Positions 1-8,702 of a stretch of 35,021 nt of DNA are shown one piece after another (the first letter of the stretch is position 1; each line of letters opens with the position of its first letter). The stretch is from a virus. The DNA lies in the IMG/VR virus record IMGVR_UViG_3300008459_000172, positions 1 through 35,021 of that record. One strand, 5' to 3'. The notes below the pieces were generated by a model. That model ran no database searches. It was not told the DNA's origin and was given only the letters and a program-made list of their open reading frames with translations. Made by a program: the position numbers and the translations under genes.

Positions 1-459
1 AATTGGCTTTGTATCTAATGGTAGTTCTACAACATTAACATCTTTTTTGTTATACTTTCCAGTTGGTGCATGACCAGCTACAAAATTCTTAACACGAGCA
101 TAATCTTCACCTTTAGAACTCGCAGCTAATGCATAAGTTCCTGGTTTAGCTGTTTCAATGTATTTGTAGGATGCTAGTAGTGGATTGTCCTCTGATACTT
201 GCTTTACAACAATATTTCTAGCTCCAGCTAACAACAAGTTCCAAACTTTTACACTCTGATCTCTTGTGATGCCTTCACGCTCTTTTGGTCCTATTAGTAT
301 CTCTACTCTAGACACGTTAGGTTCTTCTGCGTATCTTTTAGCGAGTTCTAAGTGACCACCATGTGGTGGTTTGAATCCTCCAGGTAGCAATACAACTATT
401 CCAGACTCTTCTTCTATTAAAATTCCTTCTACTAAAAACTTAGTTAGTTTGTTCATCAT
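1..459 (-). CDS. HxGH-type nucleotidyltransferase, N-terminal 153 residues, cut by the window edge
   Basis: The reading frame is open from an ATG at 459 to the left edge, so the C-terminus is outside the window. Residues 25-42 carry a nucleotidyltransferase N-terminus: a hydrophobic strand (VVLLPGGFKPPHGGHLELA) with the HxGH motif at H33-G-G-H36. In this superfamily (cytidylyl-, pantetheine- and NMN-adenylyltransferases) that motif binds the phosphates of the incoming NTP. A following strand is VEILIG at 52-57. The downstream ISSTxxR-type motif that would help identify the substrate is missing from the visible part. The start is supported by AAGG six bases upstream (466-469), one of the few Shine-Dalgarno-like sites in the window. 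The ATG overlaps the upstream gene's TGA as ATGA. Such proteins are known in T4-like phages, sometimes in NAD or nucleotide metabolism; the exact substrate is unknown here. Confidence 0.8.
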   Translation of the reverse strand, partial: MMNKLTKFLVEGILIEEESGIVVLLPGGFKPPHGGHLELAKRYAEEPNVSRVEILIGPKEREGITRDQSVKVWNLLLAGARNIVVKQVSEDNPLLASYKYIETAKPGTYALAASSKGEDYARVKNFVAGHAPTGKYNKKDVNVVELPLDTKPI

Positions 460-995
460 AAAGTACCTTGTGTATAAATATCAGTGGGTTTTGTTTGACG
501 CTTTAATTCCATCACTTCAGCTTGTAGTTTTTCAACTTTATTTACTAAGTTAATGATTAGTTGTCCAACTGATATATCTTTTATAGAGTCATAATTCTTG
601 ATGTACAGGTCGTTTGTTATTGTATTGCCGTTTACAAACAGTCTATAATTGTCATATTGCATTTCATCCAAGGATTGACCAATATAAACTTTCTCAACAT
701 TCCTATAGTCAACCAATTCTCTCTTTTCTATATTCTTTGTAACTGGATTGTATGCCATATAGTTTGGAACAAAATACATTTTATCATTTTGTATTTGTAC
801 ATCTGTTTTAGGTGTTCCAATTCTTAATGTGAATGGGTTTGTTTCATGCTTATCTTTGATCTCTTTGATAGACTCTCCTTGCCAACCTTGATAGATATTT
901 TTAATTAGTATTTTACCAAGTGTTTGTTCATTTACCAAACCTTGTATGGCTGGGAAAGGTATTGTACAGTTTCTTATTGTGTTGTTTTTAATCAT
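456..995 (-). CDS. Hypothetical protein with C-terminal coiled coil, probable fibre-associated protein
   Basis: A 179-residue protein that I do not recognise by family. It starts one base after the TAG of the upstream tail gene and its TGA overlaps the next ATG, so it is translationally packed with both. Residues 60-135 look beta-rich, ending in a segment (FVNGNTITNDLYIKNYDSI, 120-138) like the end of phage fibre shafts. Residues 141-167 form a heptad-like helix (ISVGQLIINLVNKVEKLQAE) typical of the trimerising C-terminal coiled coils of tail-fibre proteins. There is no signal peptide or membrane segment. Position after several tail genes suggests a small fibre or fibre-accessory role, which is inference. 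It could also be a chaperone-like assembly protein. Confidence 0.7.
   Translation of the reverse strand: MIKNNTIRNCTIPFPAIQGLVNEQTLGKILIKNIYQGWQGESIKEIKDKHETNPFTLRIGTPKTDVQIQNDKMYFVPNYMAYNPVTKNIEKRELVDYRNVEKVYIGQSLDEMQYDNYRLFVNGNTITNDLYIKNYDSIKDISVGQLIINLVNKVEKLQAEVMELKRQTKPTDIYTQGTL
473..480 (-). promoter_or_regulatory. TATTTATA element before the nucleotidyltransferase
   Basis: Exact coding-strand TATTTATA, 13 nt before the ATG at 459 and inside the end of the upstream gene. It is one of six copies placed just before starts in this window. Role as promoter core or initiation element is inferred. Confidence 0.45.
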
Positions 996-996
996 A

Positions 997-2352
997 CTAT
1001 TCCATTGGTGCTTCCTCTATAGGCGATCCACCTCCTCTAGTTGTTGTTCTTGTTGCAACTGATGTTGGCTTAATAAATGCTGGGTCTGTTGTAACACCCA
1101 CTTTGCAGATCTGTATATCATCTACCATTACTCCAAAATAAACATTGTCGGTTAACGAACCACTCACCTCAATACAAAATTGTGCTGGGTATCCGTACTG
1201 GACTACATTAAAATTAAACTTTTCGACAATATACCCAGTTTGTATATCAAAAAAAGATAATTCTGGTCCTCCATTAAATCCATGACCAATTTTTATTATG
1301 TTGCTGTCAGGTGGATACCATCCATCGGTTCCTGGTATTCGTTGTGATGATGACGGTACTTGTGGTACAACGTTGTGTATAAACACACTCATAAAAGACC
1401 CTGTGTCTGGTCTTTGGTCATAAAAATTATTAGTTCTTTTTAAGACTAGCTGTACATTGTATATTCCACCATTTTCATTAAAAATCTCATCCACTCTGTA
1501 TCCCGTATACTCTTTAAACCAGTAGTCTGTTCCTCCAGATGTACCACTGCCACTATAAGGAGTTGGGAAAAATAAACGTCTAGCTTTTAATGCTTCAGTC
1601 ATATGTCTTAATCCAGTTGCTGTGTTATTTGATGCTGATATAGATGCTACTACAAGTGAAGCGGATACTGCTGTTCTCGTTATACCTGCTCCTCCAGCCT
1701 GATCAAAGTATTGACCATCTATGGATGATGTTGATTTTGATGTTAATGATGGATATATTAGTTGGTAGGATACTTGATCTAACGCTTGTTGACCTTCTTG
1801 TATACTAACTGGTGTGCTTGTAATATAAGTTGGATAGACGGATGAACCAGTTAATGTGTGCAAGTGAAAAAATGCTGGGGCTAATGTGAATTTAGGATCA
1901 CTAACTTTCCAACTTGATGTGACACTATAACTAGATGCACCGAAGCTAGAGCCATTGGTTTGGTACGCTTTATTAAAACTTTTAGAAACAAAAGATAGAC
2001 TATAAAATCTTGTCACGTTTGCTGGCCAAGCAGGTCCCTCATCAGGTTGATTGTCAGCTTCCACATAAGACCAAGATGGTACTAATGCATTCCACAAAAA
2101 ATCACAAGCGTGAGATCCCCAAGGAATTGCTCTATGTATCTTGTTATTTAAACTTGCTGAGTCCCTTGTTGTTAAAAACGTAGAACCGCTTACTTCATCA
2201 GGGTAGTTTAAGAAAGAGTGTGATACTTGAATATTTCCTGTTAAAGATGAGGATGTTATCCAATCTTCGTTAAGATAACCTTGGTATCCACTGGTACTCC
2301 CAGTTGGAAATCTTTTGTAAAACAAATCAAAAACTTTTGTAGTAAATGGCAT
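997..2352 (-). CDS. Tail/fibre-like structural protein
   Basis: A 451-residue protein, low in charge and rich in Ser, Thr, Gly, Tyr and Phe, as expected of beta-structured phage fibres. It opens with MPFTTKVFDLFYKRFPTG. Near the C-terminus a beta-sandwich-like stretch contains FCIEVSGSLTDNVYFGVMVD at about residues 395-414, and the protein then ends in a flexible Thr/Arg/Gly-rich tail. The start ATG lies one base after the TAA of the upstream 703-residue gene, with no Shine-Dalgarno. No enzymatic motif, signal peptide or membrane helix is visible. Its place between a long structural gene and a coiled-coil protein, in a run of tail genes, points to a virion surface or fibre role. I cannot assign it to a named family; it is probably a receptor-contact or fibre component, by context only. 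Confidence 0.75.
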   Translation of the reverse strand: MPFTTKVFDLFYKRFPTGSTSGYQGYLNEDWITSSSLTGNIQVSHSFLNYPDEVSGSTFLTTRDSASLNNKIHRAIPWGSHACDFLWNALVPSWSYVEADNQPDEGPAWPANVTRFYSLSFVSKSFNKAYQTNGSSFGASSYSVTSSWKVSDPKFTLAPAFFHLHTLTGSSVYPTYITSTPVSIQEGQQALDQVSYQLIYPSLTSKSTSSIDGQYFDQAGGAGITRTAVSASLVVASISASNNTATGLRHMTEALKARRLFFPTPYSGSGTSGGTDYWFKEYTGYRVDEIFNENGGIYNVQLVLKRTNNFYDQRPDTGSFMSVFIHNVVPQVPSSSQRIPGTDGWYPPDSNIIKIGHGFNGGPELSFFDIQTGYIVEKFNFNVVQYGYPAQFCIEVSGSLTDNVYFGVMVDDIQICKVGVTTDPAFIKPTSVATRTTTRGGGSPIEEAPME

Positions 2353-2353
2353 A

Positions 2354-4465
2354 TTAAGTATATGAATTATTGTATTGTAAGCTTAATTTATCCGTTTGAC
2401 ACGTGTTTGATACAATCTCAGCTTTGAGATTCAATACTATATCATCCAAGTATGTTGAATACTCAGATTGTCTACCAGTGTAGTCAAAATAATCTAGCTT
2501 TATATCTATGGATTGCGATAAGGAAGCTGCTTCTACAAATTCTTGTGGAAGTGGTATTGCGTATTGAACTATGTTTGGTGTAAATCCATTAATAGCATAT
2601 GGTTTAATGCTTATGTCCGATATATACGCACTACCAGTTATGCCTGCTGCATAGTTCACTATCTTTGTTCTTATGACTGGTGAGCCAAGTCCTTCTCCAT
2701 CAGTCTCAAAGTCAAACATAACCTTGCCATAATATTTTCGAGTTGGTCGATTATTTACAACCTTGCCAATGTATTTTCCAAATCGAGATTGATCTTGCTT
2801 GTATCTTGTTTTTTCTACGTTTCTACTTTTGAAAAAGGCTTTAGGATATGGCACAGATCCTACAATATAGGTACTTAAAATATCACTATTCATGTATATT
2901 TCAGCCTCTGTGTATGGGTCTAGGGTAAGGTAAAAACTTAACGTGTAAGTTTGATTAATGTTATAATTTTGATTGTATGCTGTTGTTAAGACAGTAGATT
3001 GTGTAAAGGCTGCTGGTAATACTGTCGATTGTACTAGAACACTGTTGTTAAGTGATCCTGTTACAGTGTCAAATCCGTACGGATTTTCTCTATACACAGT
3101 CCAATAGGTATCTAGTATAGATCTCGTAGTAAAATATCCAAGCATTCTATAATCAGATTCATGATTTAGATAATTTTCTGTATTAGGATATTCAGCGTCT
3201 GTGAGGTACTCTACTGGTACAATTACTTGATCATTTAGTATTTTATAGTCTCCAGTAAGTGTTCCTAATTTAGCAGACGTTCTTATTCTGTAGACCTGAC
3301 CACTTATAGGATTTAGGTCGCTAAAAGTTAATTCTACGTAGGATTGACTCACAGTTGAACTTGTTACAAAGTTTGTTGAACTTGGTACATAGGTTATACT
3401 TCCTGTAAAGATTGCAGCTTGTCTGTATATGTATTGTGATGCGTAGTTTTCTGCAATAGCGTTGTTGTCTATTGTTACAACTGACAATGGATTGCTTAAT
3501 ATAGCTTGAGTGCTTGAAATCACTTCAACAATGTTGCTCTTGTAAGAACCTAGCTGATCATAAACACTACCAGACACCTCTATTCCAGAGGGTAGATTTG
3601 GTAATAGTGATCTTGGAGTACTCTCGGAATTAAAAAACTCAAAGTAGCCTCCTAAATGCTGCTTTGTAAAAAAAGACTCACTTGCTATCAATCTAGTATT
3701 AAACCTTCTAGTTTGATCATATGCAAAACCACCTTGAATGTCATCATCAATCTCTCTACGAGACGTTACAACAGTATTAGTTGTTGTTGGTGTTTGATTT
3801 GGATTTGCTAGTATGCCTTGTAGTCTTGGATCTAATATATCAGGACTTGTTGCAAAGTCTCTGTCATATCCTGCAAACTCAGATGTCTGTATCTGAAACA
3901 AGTTAACGCTACCGGTTGCTATCACAAAATTGTAAGCGCTAGAAGTTATTTGTGTTAATATTCTAGCTGGTGTGACTATTTGAGCTAAATTTACGAATGG
4001 TGGTTTATCAAATATAAGCTCTGCCGTGTTTCTTTCAAATGGTAGTATATTAAATGATTTTGTCCAACGAATGTTTGGTCTATCTCTATATTGTGTTGGT
4101 ATAGGGTTTCCGTTTAAATCATAAACAGCCTCACCAACAAAGTACATTGTTGCAATACCTCTAGCTGTTATGTCATAGATGTCAATAGCTATATAATAGT
4201 TGTTAAATCGATCAACATAATTTAATACCTCACAGAAGACGTTGTTACCTTCAGCATCAACCACTTCCATGTCTATTGGCCTATTTAAGCGTAGATTTAT
4301 ACCATTGCCTTTTAGCTTGATAACGTACCTACCACCACTCACTACAAGTGGAAAATCTTCAATAACGAAATAGTTTGGTGAGTTTGTTGATAGATCCTCT
4401 ACATAATATTTTTGTAAAGAGTACCCTCGTCTTTGTGGTATTTTATATGTTGTATATGATGACAT
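2354..4465 (-). CDS. Large beta-rich tail/baseplate structural protein
   Basis: A 703-residue protein with the composition of phage structural proteins: many Ser, Thr, Tyr and Asn, few Cys, no transmembrane segments. Residues about 25-115 form a beta-sandwich-like N-terminal domain (a YVIKLKGNGINLRLNRPID strand region, then DIYDITARGIATMYFVGEA) of a kind I associate with large structural proteins of marine T4-like phages. The middle is long and repetitive in Ser/Thr. The region around 515-635 (TYTLSFYLTLDPYTEAEIYM through AYISDISIKPY) resembles carbohydrate-binding beta-jelly rolls of the CBM4/9 type; this is a weak resemblance. The start is an ATG 16 nt after the Mre11-Rad50 fusion gene, just behind an 8-bp inverted repeat. 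Function as a fibre or baseplate component is inferred. Confidence 0.75.
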   Translation of the reverse strand: MSSYTTYKIPQRRGYSLQKYYVEDLSTNSPNYFVIEDFPLVVSGGRYVIKLKGNGINLRLNRPIDMEVVDAEGNNVFCEVLNYVDRFNNYYIAIDIYDITARGIATMYFVGEAVYDLNGNPIPTQYRDRPNIRWTKSFNILPFERNTAELIFDKPPFVNLAQIVTPARILTQITSSAYNFVIATGSVNLFQIQTSEFAGYDRDFATSPDILDPRLQGILANPNQTPTTTNTVVTSRREIDDDIQGGFAYDQTRRFNTRLIASESFFTKQHLGGYFEFFNSESTPRSLLPNLPSGIEVSGSVYDQLGSYKSNIVEVISSTQAILSNPLSVVTIDNNAIAENYASQYIYRQAAIFTGSITYVPSSTNFVTSSTVSQSYVELTFSDLNPISGQVYRIRTSAKLGTLTGDYKILNDQVIVPVEYLTDAEYPNTENYLNHESDYRMLGYFTTRSILDTYWTVYRENPYGFDTVTGSLNNSVLVQSTVLPAAFTQSTVLTTAYNQNYNINQTYTLSFYLTLDPYTEAEIYMNSDILSTYIVGSVPYPKAFFKSRNVEKTRYKQDQSRFGKYIGKVVNNRPTRKYYGKVMFDFETDGEGLGSPVIRTKIVNYAAGITGSAYISDISIKPYAINGFTPNIVQYAIPLPQEFVEAASLSQSIDIKLDYFDYTGRQSEYSTYLDDIVLNLKAEIVSNTCQTDKLSLQYNNSYT

Positions 4466-4468
4466 TTC

Positions 4469-4495
4469 ATATAAATATCTTCTAACAATTTATAT
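4469..4495 (-). promoter_or_regulatory. Inverted repeat with TATTTATA before the 703-residue structural gene
   Basis: Coding strand ATATAAAT, 11-nt loop, ATTTATAT: a perfect 8-bp inverted repeat. It spans the stop codon of the fusion gene and ends 3 nt before the ATG at 4465. The downstream arm contains an exact TATTTATA at 4470-4477, and the upstream arm reads TATAAATT, close to the T4 late-promoter core. No T-run follows it, so it is unlikely to be a terminator. A late promoter or protein-binding site is the most likely reading. Confidence 0.5.
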
Positions 4496-7400
4496 AGCTC
4501 AAATCATTTTTACGATCTATTGTAATGATATTATCAACCATATCCCTAACAACATCTATATGAGATATTACAAGATTAAATCTAAAAATATCCTTCATAT
4601 GAGTAAATAGTGTATGCATAGAGTTTAAGTTGCTACTATCTAAAACACCCAATCCTTCATCTATTGCAATAAAGTCAGGTTTTGGTAGATTTGTAATCTT
4701 TATAAGTGCTATTCTAATAGCTAAAGAAGATATAAAACGCTCCATTCCTGAGCTCAATTCTAGTGGCCACTTACTGTCGTCGTAGCATATAAACGCGTTT
4801 ATGTTTTTACCATCTGTTTCTAAATCCACTGTGAAATCAATAACCTGATTTAGTATGTTGTTAACATAAGATTGTATGTATGGAACAGCCTTACTTATTA
4901 GTACATAAGGAATGCCATCCTTGCAAACAGCCTTACAGTAAAGGTCATAAGCTACCTGCTTGTCAACCAATTCTTGCATATGTTCGATTGATTTGTTGCA
5001 TTCAGATATTGTCTGCTCAGCTACTTTAATTTTTGCATGAAAATCCTTAACAACGTTATTTAGTTTTGATAATTCAATCTTTTTTAAAGTAACCTTTCCT
5101 TGAACATCCTTTATACTACTCTGTATCACTTTATTGTTTTCTAATATTGTAACATTATCATTATAGGTTTTAATATCACCATTAATTTTATCTATTTTAT
5201 GTTGCTCGATATCAATATCCTTTTCAAGTTTTTCATACTGGTTCTCCAGTCTTTCAACTAAATTCTTAGCTTCACCATACTCCTTAATTAGAGATTGAAT
5301 AGTCTCCGCTTCTGTTTGAATAAACTTGTTATTATTGATAAAATCACCAGCTTCTTTTAGCTTTTGTAGAAAATCATGTACAGTCTGTCTGTCACTCTCC
5401 AATTGTGTTTTTGTTTCTATAGCATCTTGTACAAACACGTTAGAGGTGCAATACGTACAATTTGGATCGTATTCATGCTGTTTTAGTTTTTCTAACTTAG
5501 ATAGCTTGTTTGATATTGTTAATTTCAAATTAGCTAATGTACCATCCAATTCAACCTTTTCTTGTAACTTCTTTTGATAATCTTGATACAAGCTGACATC
5601 AAAGGTAGTTTTGTGGTTTTGTAAGTTGGCGTTTATTTCATCACGAATTGCTGTTTGTTCCTGCAATTTTACACTTGTTTGTGTTAAATTAGTTTGTAAG
5701 GCAACTAAGTTTGTTTTTGATTTTTCTAAATTGGATTCCAATATTTTGATATCCAATCCCTCTGCTGTGCAAGGCTGTAGTTGTTTGTTTAATTCTAATA
5801 GTTCGTCGGTCAAACTTTGCAATTCCTGTTCAGCAACAGTTACATCGCTCAAAGCTCTTGTTTGCTTTGTATTATTAATTTCTAATGATCTCTCTGCATC
5901 ACCAAGCTTTGTTTCAAAGTCTTGCTTCTGATACTCTTCTAACACAATTGTTGCTGTTCTATTCTCTTTATTTGCCAATTCATACAGCGTATCAAAGATT
6001 TTTAAATCTAAAAAGTTTGCAAGTAAATCCTTTCTCTCACCTTGAGTTTTGTCTATAAAATTGGAATTGTTACCTTGTAAAGATAAAGCTGTTAATATAA
6101 AGTCATCAAAAGATCCGACGTATGTTTGTATAATCTTATCTGTGTCTCTACGCTGCTCTCCATTTAACATAACCTTCTCACCTTCTGATGTTATATACCA
6201 GAAATCTATATCAACTCTTAACTTACCCTTCAACGGACCACTTTTATATTTATAAGCCTTTTTCTCAATAAAATAATCCAATCCACCCAACTCAAAGTTG
6301 AATTTACAGTAGAAGTCATCCTTCTTTCTATTCAATACTTGCTCGGCCTTACTTGCTCTAAAAGAATGATCAAACAAACAAAAGCATAGTGCATCTAACA
6401 CTGCCGACTTGCCTGCGTGATTTGGCGCAAATAAACCACACGTACCTTCAAAAGTTTGAAAGTTTACAATATTATCTTCACCATAACTAAACATGTTGCT
6501 GAACTCAAACTTCTTAGGTTTCCATACTATGTTTCTAACTACCTCCGTCTGTTGAACAGTTTTATTTAGGTTTGTGTTTATGTTAAGTACTTCCGTTAAA
6601 ACATCTTCTGCAATGCCAGTTTGTTGTAGGTAATCCTTAATGAGTTGGTTTTGGTATTGTACATTTCTAATATCATTTTGACTCAAAGACTCACCAAACA
6701 AATCATTTCCATCATCAGCAGAAACTTTATCCAATCTTTGCACCAATACGTCATTAACCTTGTAGTCTTTACGTAAAGTTGCTAAGATTCTTTTGACGTC
6801 TGCTGGATTGGTTTGTTTAGTTCTCAATCTTACATTTGTCTTGGAATTGATTGGTAGGTTACTTGGAAGCATACCGCTAACAACATCAATAGTATAGTAT
6901 CCATAATCATTGCGAATGTCGTGAAAATCATACTTTATGTCACCTTTTTCTCGCAAGTCAACTAAACCATATCCATGTCCTTCAAACGACTCTCCAAAAT
7001 TTTGTTGCACTAGCGATCCTGGATAGAACACAATCGGATCCTTTTTACATAGAATTTGTCTCTTGTGTATATCTCCCAACAACACTAAATCAAAACCTGC
7101 GAAAACATCCCAGTCTAGACCGTGAGACAATGTTAAGCCGCTATCTACTTGACTATTAGCAATAGTACCATGATACATAGCTATGGTGTGTTTATACTGC
7201 TTTCCTTCTGGAAGTTTATCAAAAGTAATGTATTCACTCTTATCTTCCAATAAAGACATTACACTAATAGCAACATCGCCTATTTCGTATAGGCCTGAGT
7301 TGCGTAAATAGTATAAATTGTTGTGACCAATAGCTTCCACTACTGGAGTAAGTGCATCTAGGCGATTGTTATTATTTAGATTGGTGTCATGGTTACCACA

Positions 7401-7667
7401 GATAACAATAGTTGGAACTCGATTAGCTAACTCAATAAATAAGCAAGAAACCATATTGATTAGCTCAGGACTCATGTCAGTCTTAGCATGAACAATGTCA
7501 CCACCAATTGTAACAATACTATTTTCTGGAAGTTGATCTACAGCTTCAAATAGCTTTTTAAAAACTTCTTTGAATTCCTTATGTCGTTTCCAGTTTCTTA
7601 TATGTACATCAGCAATATGCAATATATAATCAACTTTTGATATTTTACTTTTAATCTTATTTATCAT
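4482..7667 (-). CDS. Mre11/SbcD-Rad50/SbcC fusion: recombination nuclease and ATPase in one chain (T4 gp47-gp46 equivalents)
   Basis: One uninterrupted 1061-residue frame. Residues 10-260 are a calcineurin-like Mre11 nuclease with all metal-binding motifs: DVH (D20, H22), GGD (D57), GNHD (92-94), YHG (H166) and GDIH (D199, H201), then PGS at 216-218. Residues 385-1061 are a Rad50-type ABC ATPase: Walker A APNHAGKSA (414-422), two long coiled coils flanking a zinc-hook CxxC (C737, C740), signature LSSGMERF (971-978), Walker B FIAIDE (999-1004), D-loop GVLD (1007-1010) and H-loop SH (1035-1036). Known role of the family: ATP-dependent end resection for recombination and recombination-dependent replication; in T4 the two halves are separate proteins, gp47 and gp46. 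The first Walker A glycine is Ala here. It follows the primase gene by 32 nt, behind a TAAAAATTAAATAA element. Confidence 0.95.
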   Translation of the reverse strand: MINKIKSKISKVDYILHIADVHIRNWKRHKEFKEVFKKLFEAVDQLPENSIVTIGGDIVHAKTDMSPELINMVSCLFIELANRVPTIVICGNHDTNLNNNNRLDALTPVVEAIGHNNLYYLRNSGLYEIGDVAISVMSLLEDKSEYITFDKLPEGKQYKHTIAMYHGTIANSQVDSGLTLSHGLDWDVFAGFDLVLLGDIHKRQILCKKDPIVFYPGSLVQQNFGESFEGHGYGLVDLREKGDIKYDFHDIRNDYGYYTIDVVSGMLPSNLPINSKTNVRLRTKQTNPADVKRILATLRKDYKVNDVLVQRLDKVSADDGNDLFGESLSQNDIRNVQYQNQLIKDYLQQTGIAEDVLTEVLNINTNLNKTVQQTEVVRNIVWKPKKFEFSNMFSYGEDNIVNFQTFEGTCGLFAPNHAGKSAVLDALCFCLFDHSFRASKAEQVLNRKKDDFYCKFNFELGGLDYFIEKKAYKYKSGPLKGKLRVDIDFWYITSEGEKVMLNGEQRRDTDKIIQTYVGSFDDFILTALSLQGNNSNFIDKTQGERKDLLANFLDLKIFDTLYELANKENRTATIVLEEYQKQDFETKLGDAERSLEINNTKQTRALSDVTVAEQELQSLTDELLELNKQLQPCTAEGLDIKILESNLEKSKTNLVALQTNLTQTSVKLQEQTAIRDEINANLQNHKTTFDVSLYQDYQKKLQEKVELDGTLANLKLTISNKLSKLEKLKQHEYDPNCTYCTSNVFVQDAIETKTQLESDRQTVHDFLQKLKEAGDFINNNKFIQTEAETIQSLIKEYGEAKNLVERLENQYEKLEKDIDIEQHKIDKINGDIKTYNDNVTILENNKVIQSSIKDVQGKVTLKKIELSKLNNVVKDFHAKIKVAEQTISECNKSIEHMQELVDKQVAYDLYCKAVCKDGIPYVLISKAVPYIQSYVNNILNQVIDFTVDLETDGKNINAFICYDDSKWPLELSSGMERFISSLAIRIALIKITNLPKPDFIAIDEGLGVLDSSNLNSMHTLFTHMKDIFRFNLVISHIDVVRDMVDNIITIDRKNDLSYINC

Positions 7668-7674
7668 AAATGCT

Positions 7675-7688
7675 TTATTTAATTTTTA
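7675..7688 (-). promoter_or_regulatory. TAAAAATTAAATAA element before the Mre11-Rad50 fusion gene
   Basis: Exact 14-nt coding-strand match to the elements before the genes starting at 13186 and 13979. Here it sits 7 nt before the ATG at 7667. No Shine-Dalgarno is present. It may be an A-rich initiation enhancer or the core of a promoter. Confidence 0.45.
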
Positions 7689-7699
7689 AGTTATAGAAT

Positions 7700-8659
7700 T
7701 TATTTCAGAAAGTCAACAGCTAACATATTGACTGTTCCAAAGTTCATTTTTAAACTCAGTAATTCGAAGAAATCTATTTTTTTAGCTTTTGTTAAGCAAT
7801 CTACCATATCAACGTATCCAATCTCATTTGGATCCTTGCCAGGAATCGTTACTAAATAAACATTAAGTCCTTGGTTTAGAAAATATTCTATGTGATTGAT
7901 TGAAGCCTTCATAGCATCGGCATCCAGTGCAAGGTATATGTCCTTAGCGTACGAAACTAATTTAGCTTTTAAACTTGGCGATATTATTTTACCAAACAAT
8001 GGTACTGCATTTCTTTTGGTTGATATGGCATCAAAAGCACCTTCAACTACTACAACCGGCTCATTCCAGTTTATTTGATTTTCAAAACCTATAATATCCT
8101 TAGACACTGGTGGATTTTTGTGTTTGATAGTTGCATTATCATAATAACTTCTACCAACATAGTAATTGATTACACCATGATCATTAAAGCTCGGAATAAT
8201 AACCATCCCAGCATAAGGACCATTCTCACAGTAACCAATTTGATATCTCAATATATCGATAGGTGTAAGTCTTCTTATATTAAGAATATAATGTAACGCG
8301 TTTTTGTAATCGGGAGTGTTTTGATTGACCCATAATGGCTTATAATCTTCAGGTAAACCTATCAACTCTCTACCATAATCCTGTCTACCATTATTAGTAT
8401 TATCACCATAGATCTCCTTAATCTTCTGGCAGGTTTGTGTGTTAGCATTACTTTTTCTTAGTAATGACGTTATAGTTTGACCTTTACTATCACAAACCCA
8501 ACAATGCCATTTTTGTGTAGTTAAGTTAACTTGTAACTTAGGCTTGTAGTGGTTGCAAAATGGACAATGGAAACTTATTTCACCAGCCTTTTTGTGCTGT
8601 AGGCTAGAGCCTAAATGCTCGTCCAGGATATGTTTAACTTGTAATAAATTTATAGTCAT
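7700..8659 (-). CDS. DnaG-type DNA primase (zinc ribbon plus TOPRIM)
   Basis: A 319-residue primase. The N-terminal zinc ribbon has two CxxC pairs (CPFC at 32-35, CWVC at 53-56), as in DnaG and phage primases, where it helps template recognition. A TOPRIM domain follows: VVVVEGAFDAIS at 202-213 with the catalytic Glu at 206, and LALDADA at 243-249 supplying the acidic DxD pair (D246, D248). GKDPNE at 274-279 is the usual C-terminal TOPRIM feature. The size is close to T4 gp61 and there is no helicase domain, so it should make RNA primers with a separately encoded helicase, not seen in this window. It lies between endonuclease I and the recombination fusion gene. The 43-nt upstream gap holds a possible sigma70-like promoter. 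Confidence 0.93.
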   Translation of the reverse strand: MTINLLQVKHILDEHLGSSLQHKKAGEISFHCPFCNHYKPKLQVNLTTQKWHCWVCDSKGQTITSLLRKSNANTQTCQKIKEIYGDNTNNGRQDYGRELIGLPEDYKPLWVNQNTPDYKNALHYILNIRRLTPIDILRYQIGYCENGPYAGMVIIPSFNDHGVINYYVGRSYYDNATIKHKNPPVSKDIIGFENQINWNEPVVVVEGAFDAISTKRNAVPLFGKIISPSLKAKLVSYAKDIYLALDADAMKASINHIEYFLNQGLNVYLVTIPGKDPNEIGYVDMVDCLTKAKKIDFFELLSLKMNFGTVNMLAVDFLK

Positions 8660-8702
8660 ATATAGACTATACGAACTTTTTTTGAGAAATCAAACCAATA
8701 GG
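8660..8702 (-). promoter_or_regulatory. Possible promoter in the gap before the primase gene
   Basis: On the coding strand TTGATT and TATAGT are separated by 16 nt, resembling a -35/-10 pair, and the -10-like hexamer ends 6 nt before the ATG at 8659. Transcription would then start almost at the ATG, which weakens the case. Neither of the two recurring A/T elements is present in this gap. Confidence 0.25.

Noticed and set aside
8660-8702. Strong sigma70 promoter for the primase gene
   Set aside because: The -35/-10-like pair would start transcription almost at the ATG; kept only as a low-confidence feature.
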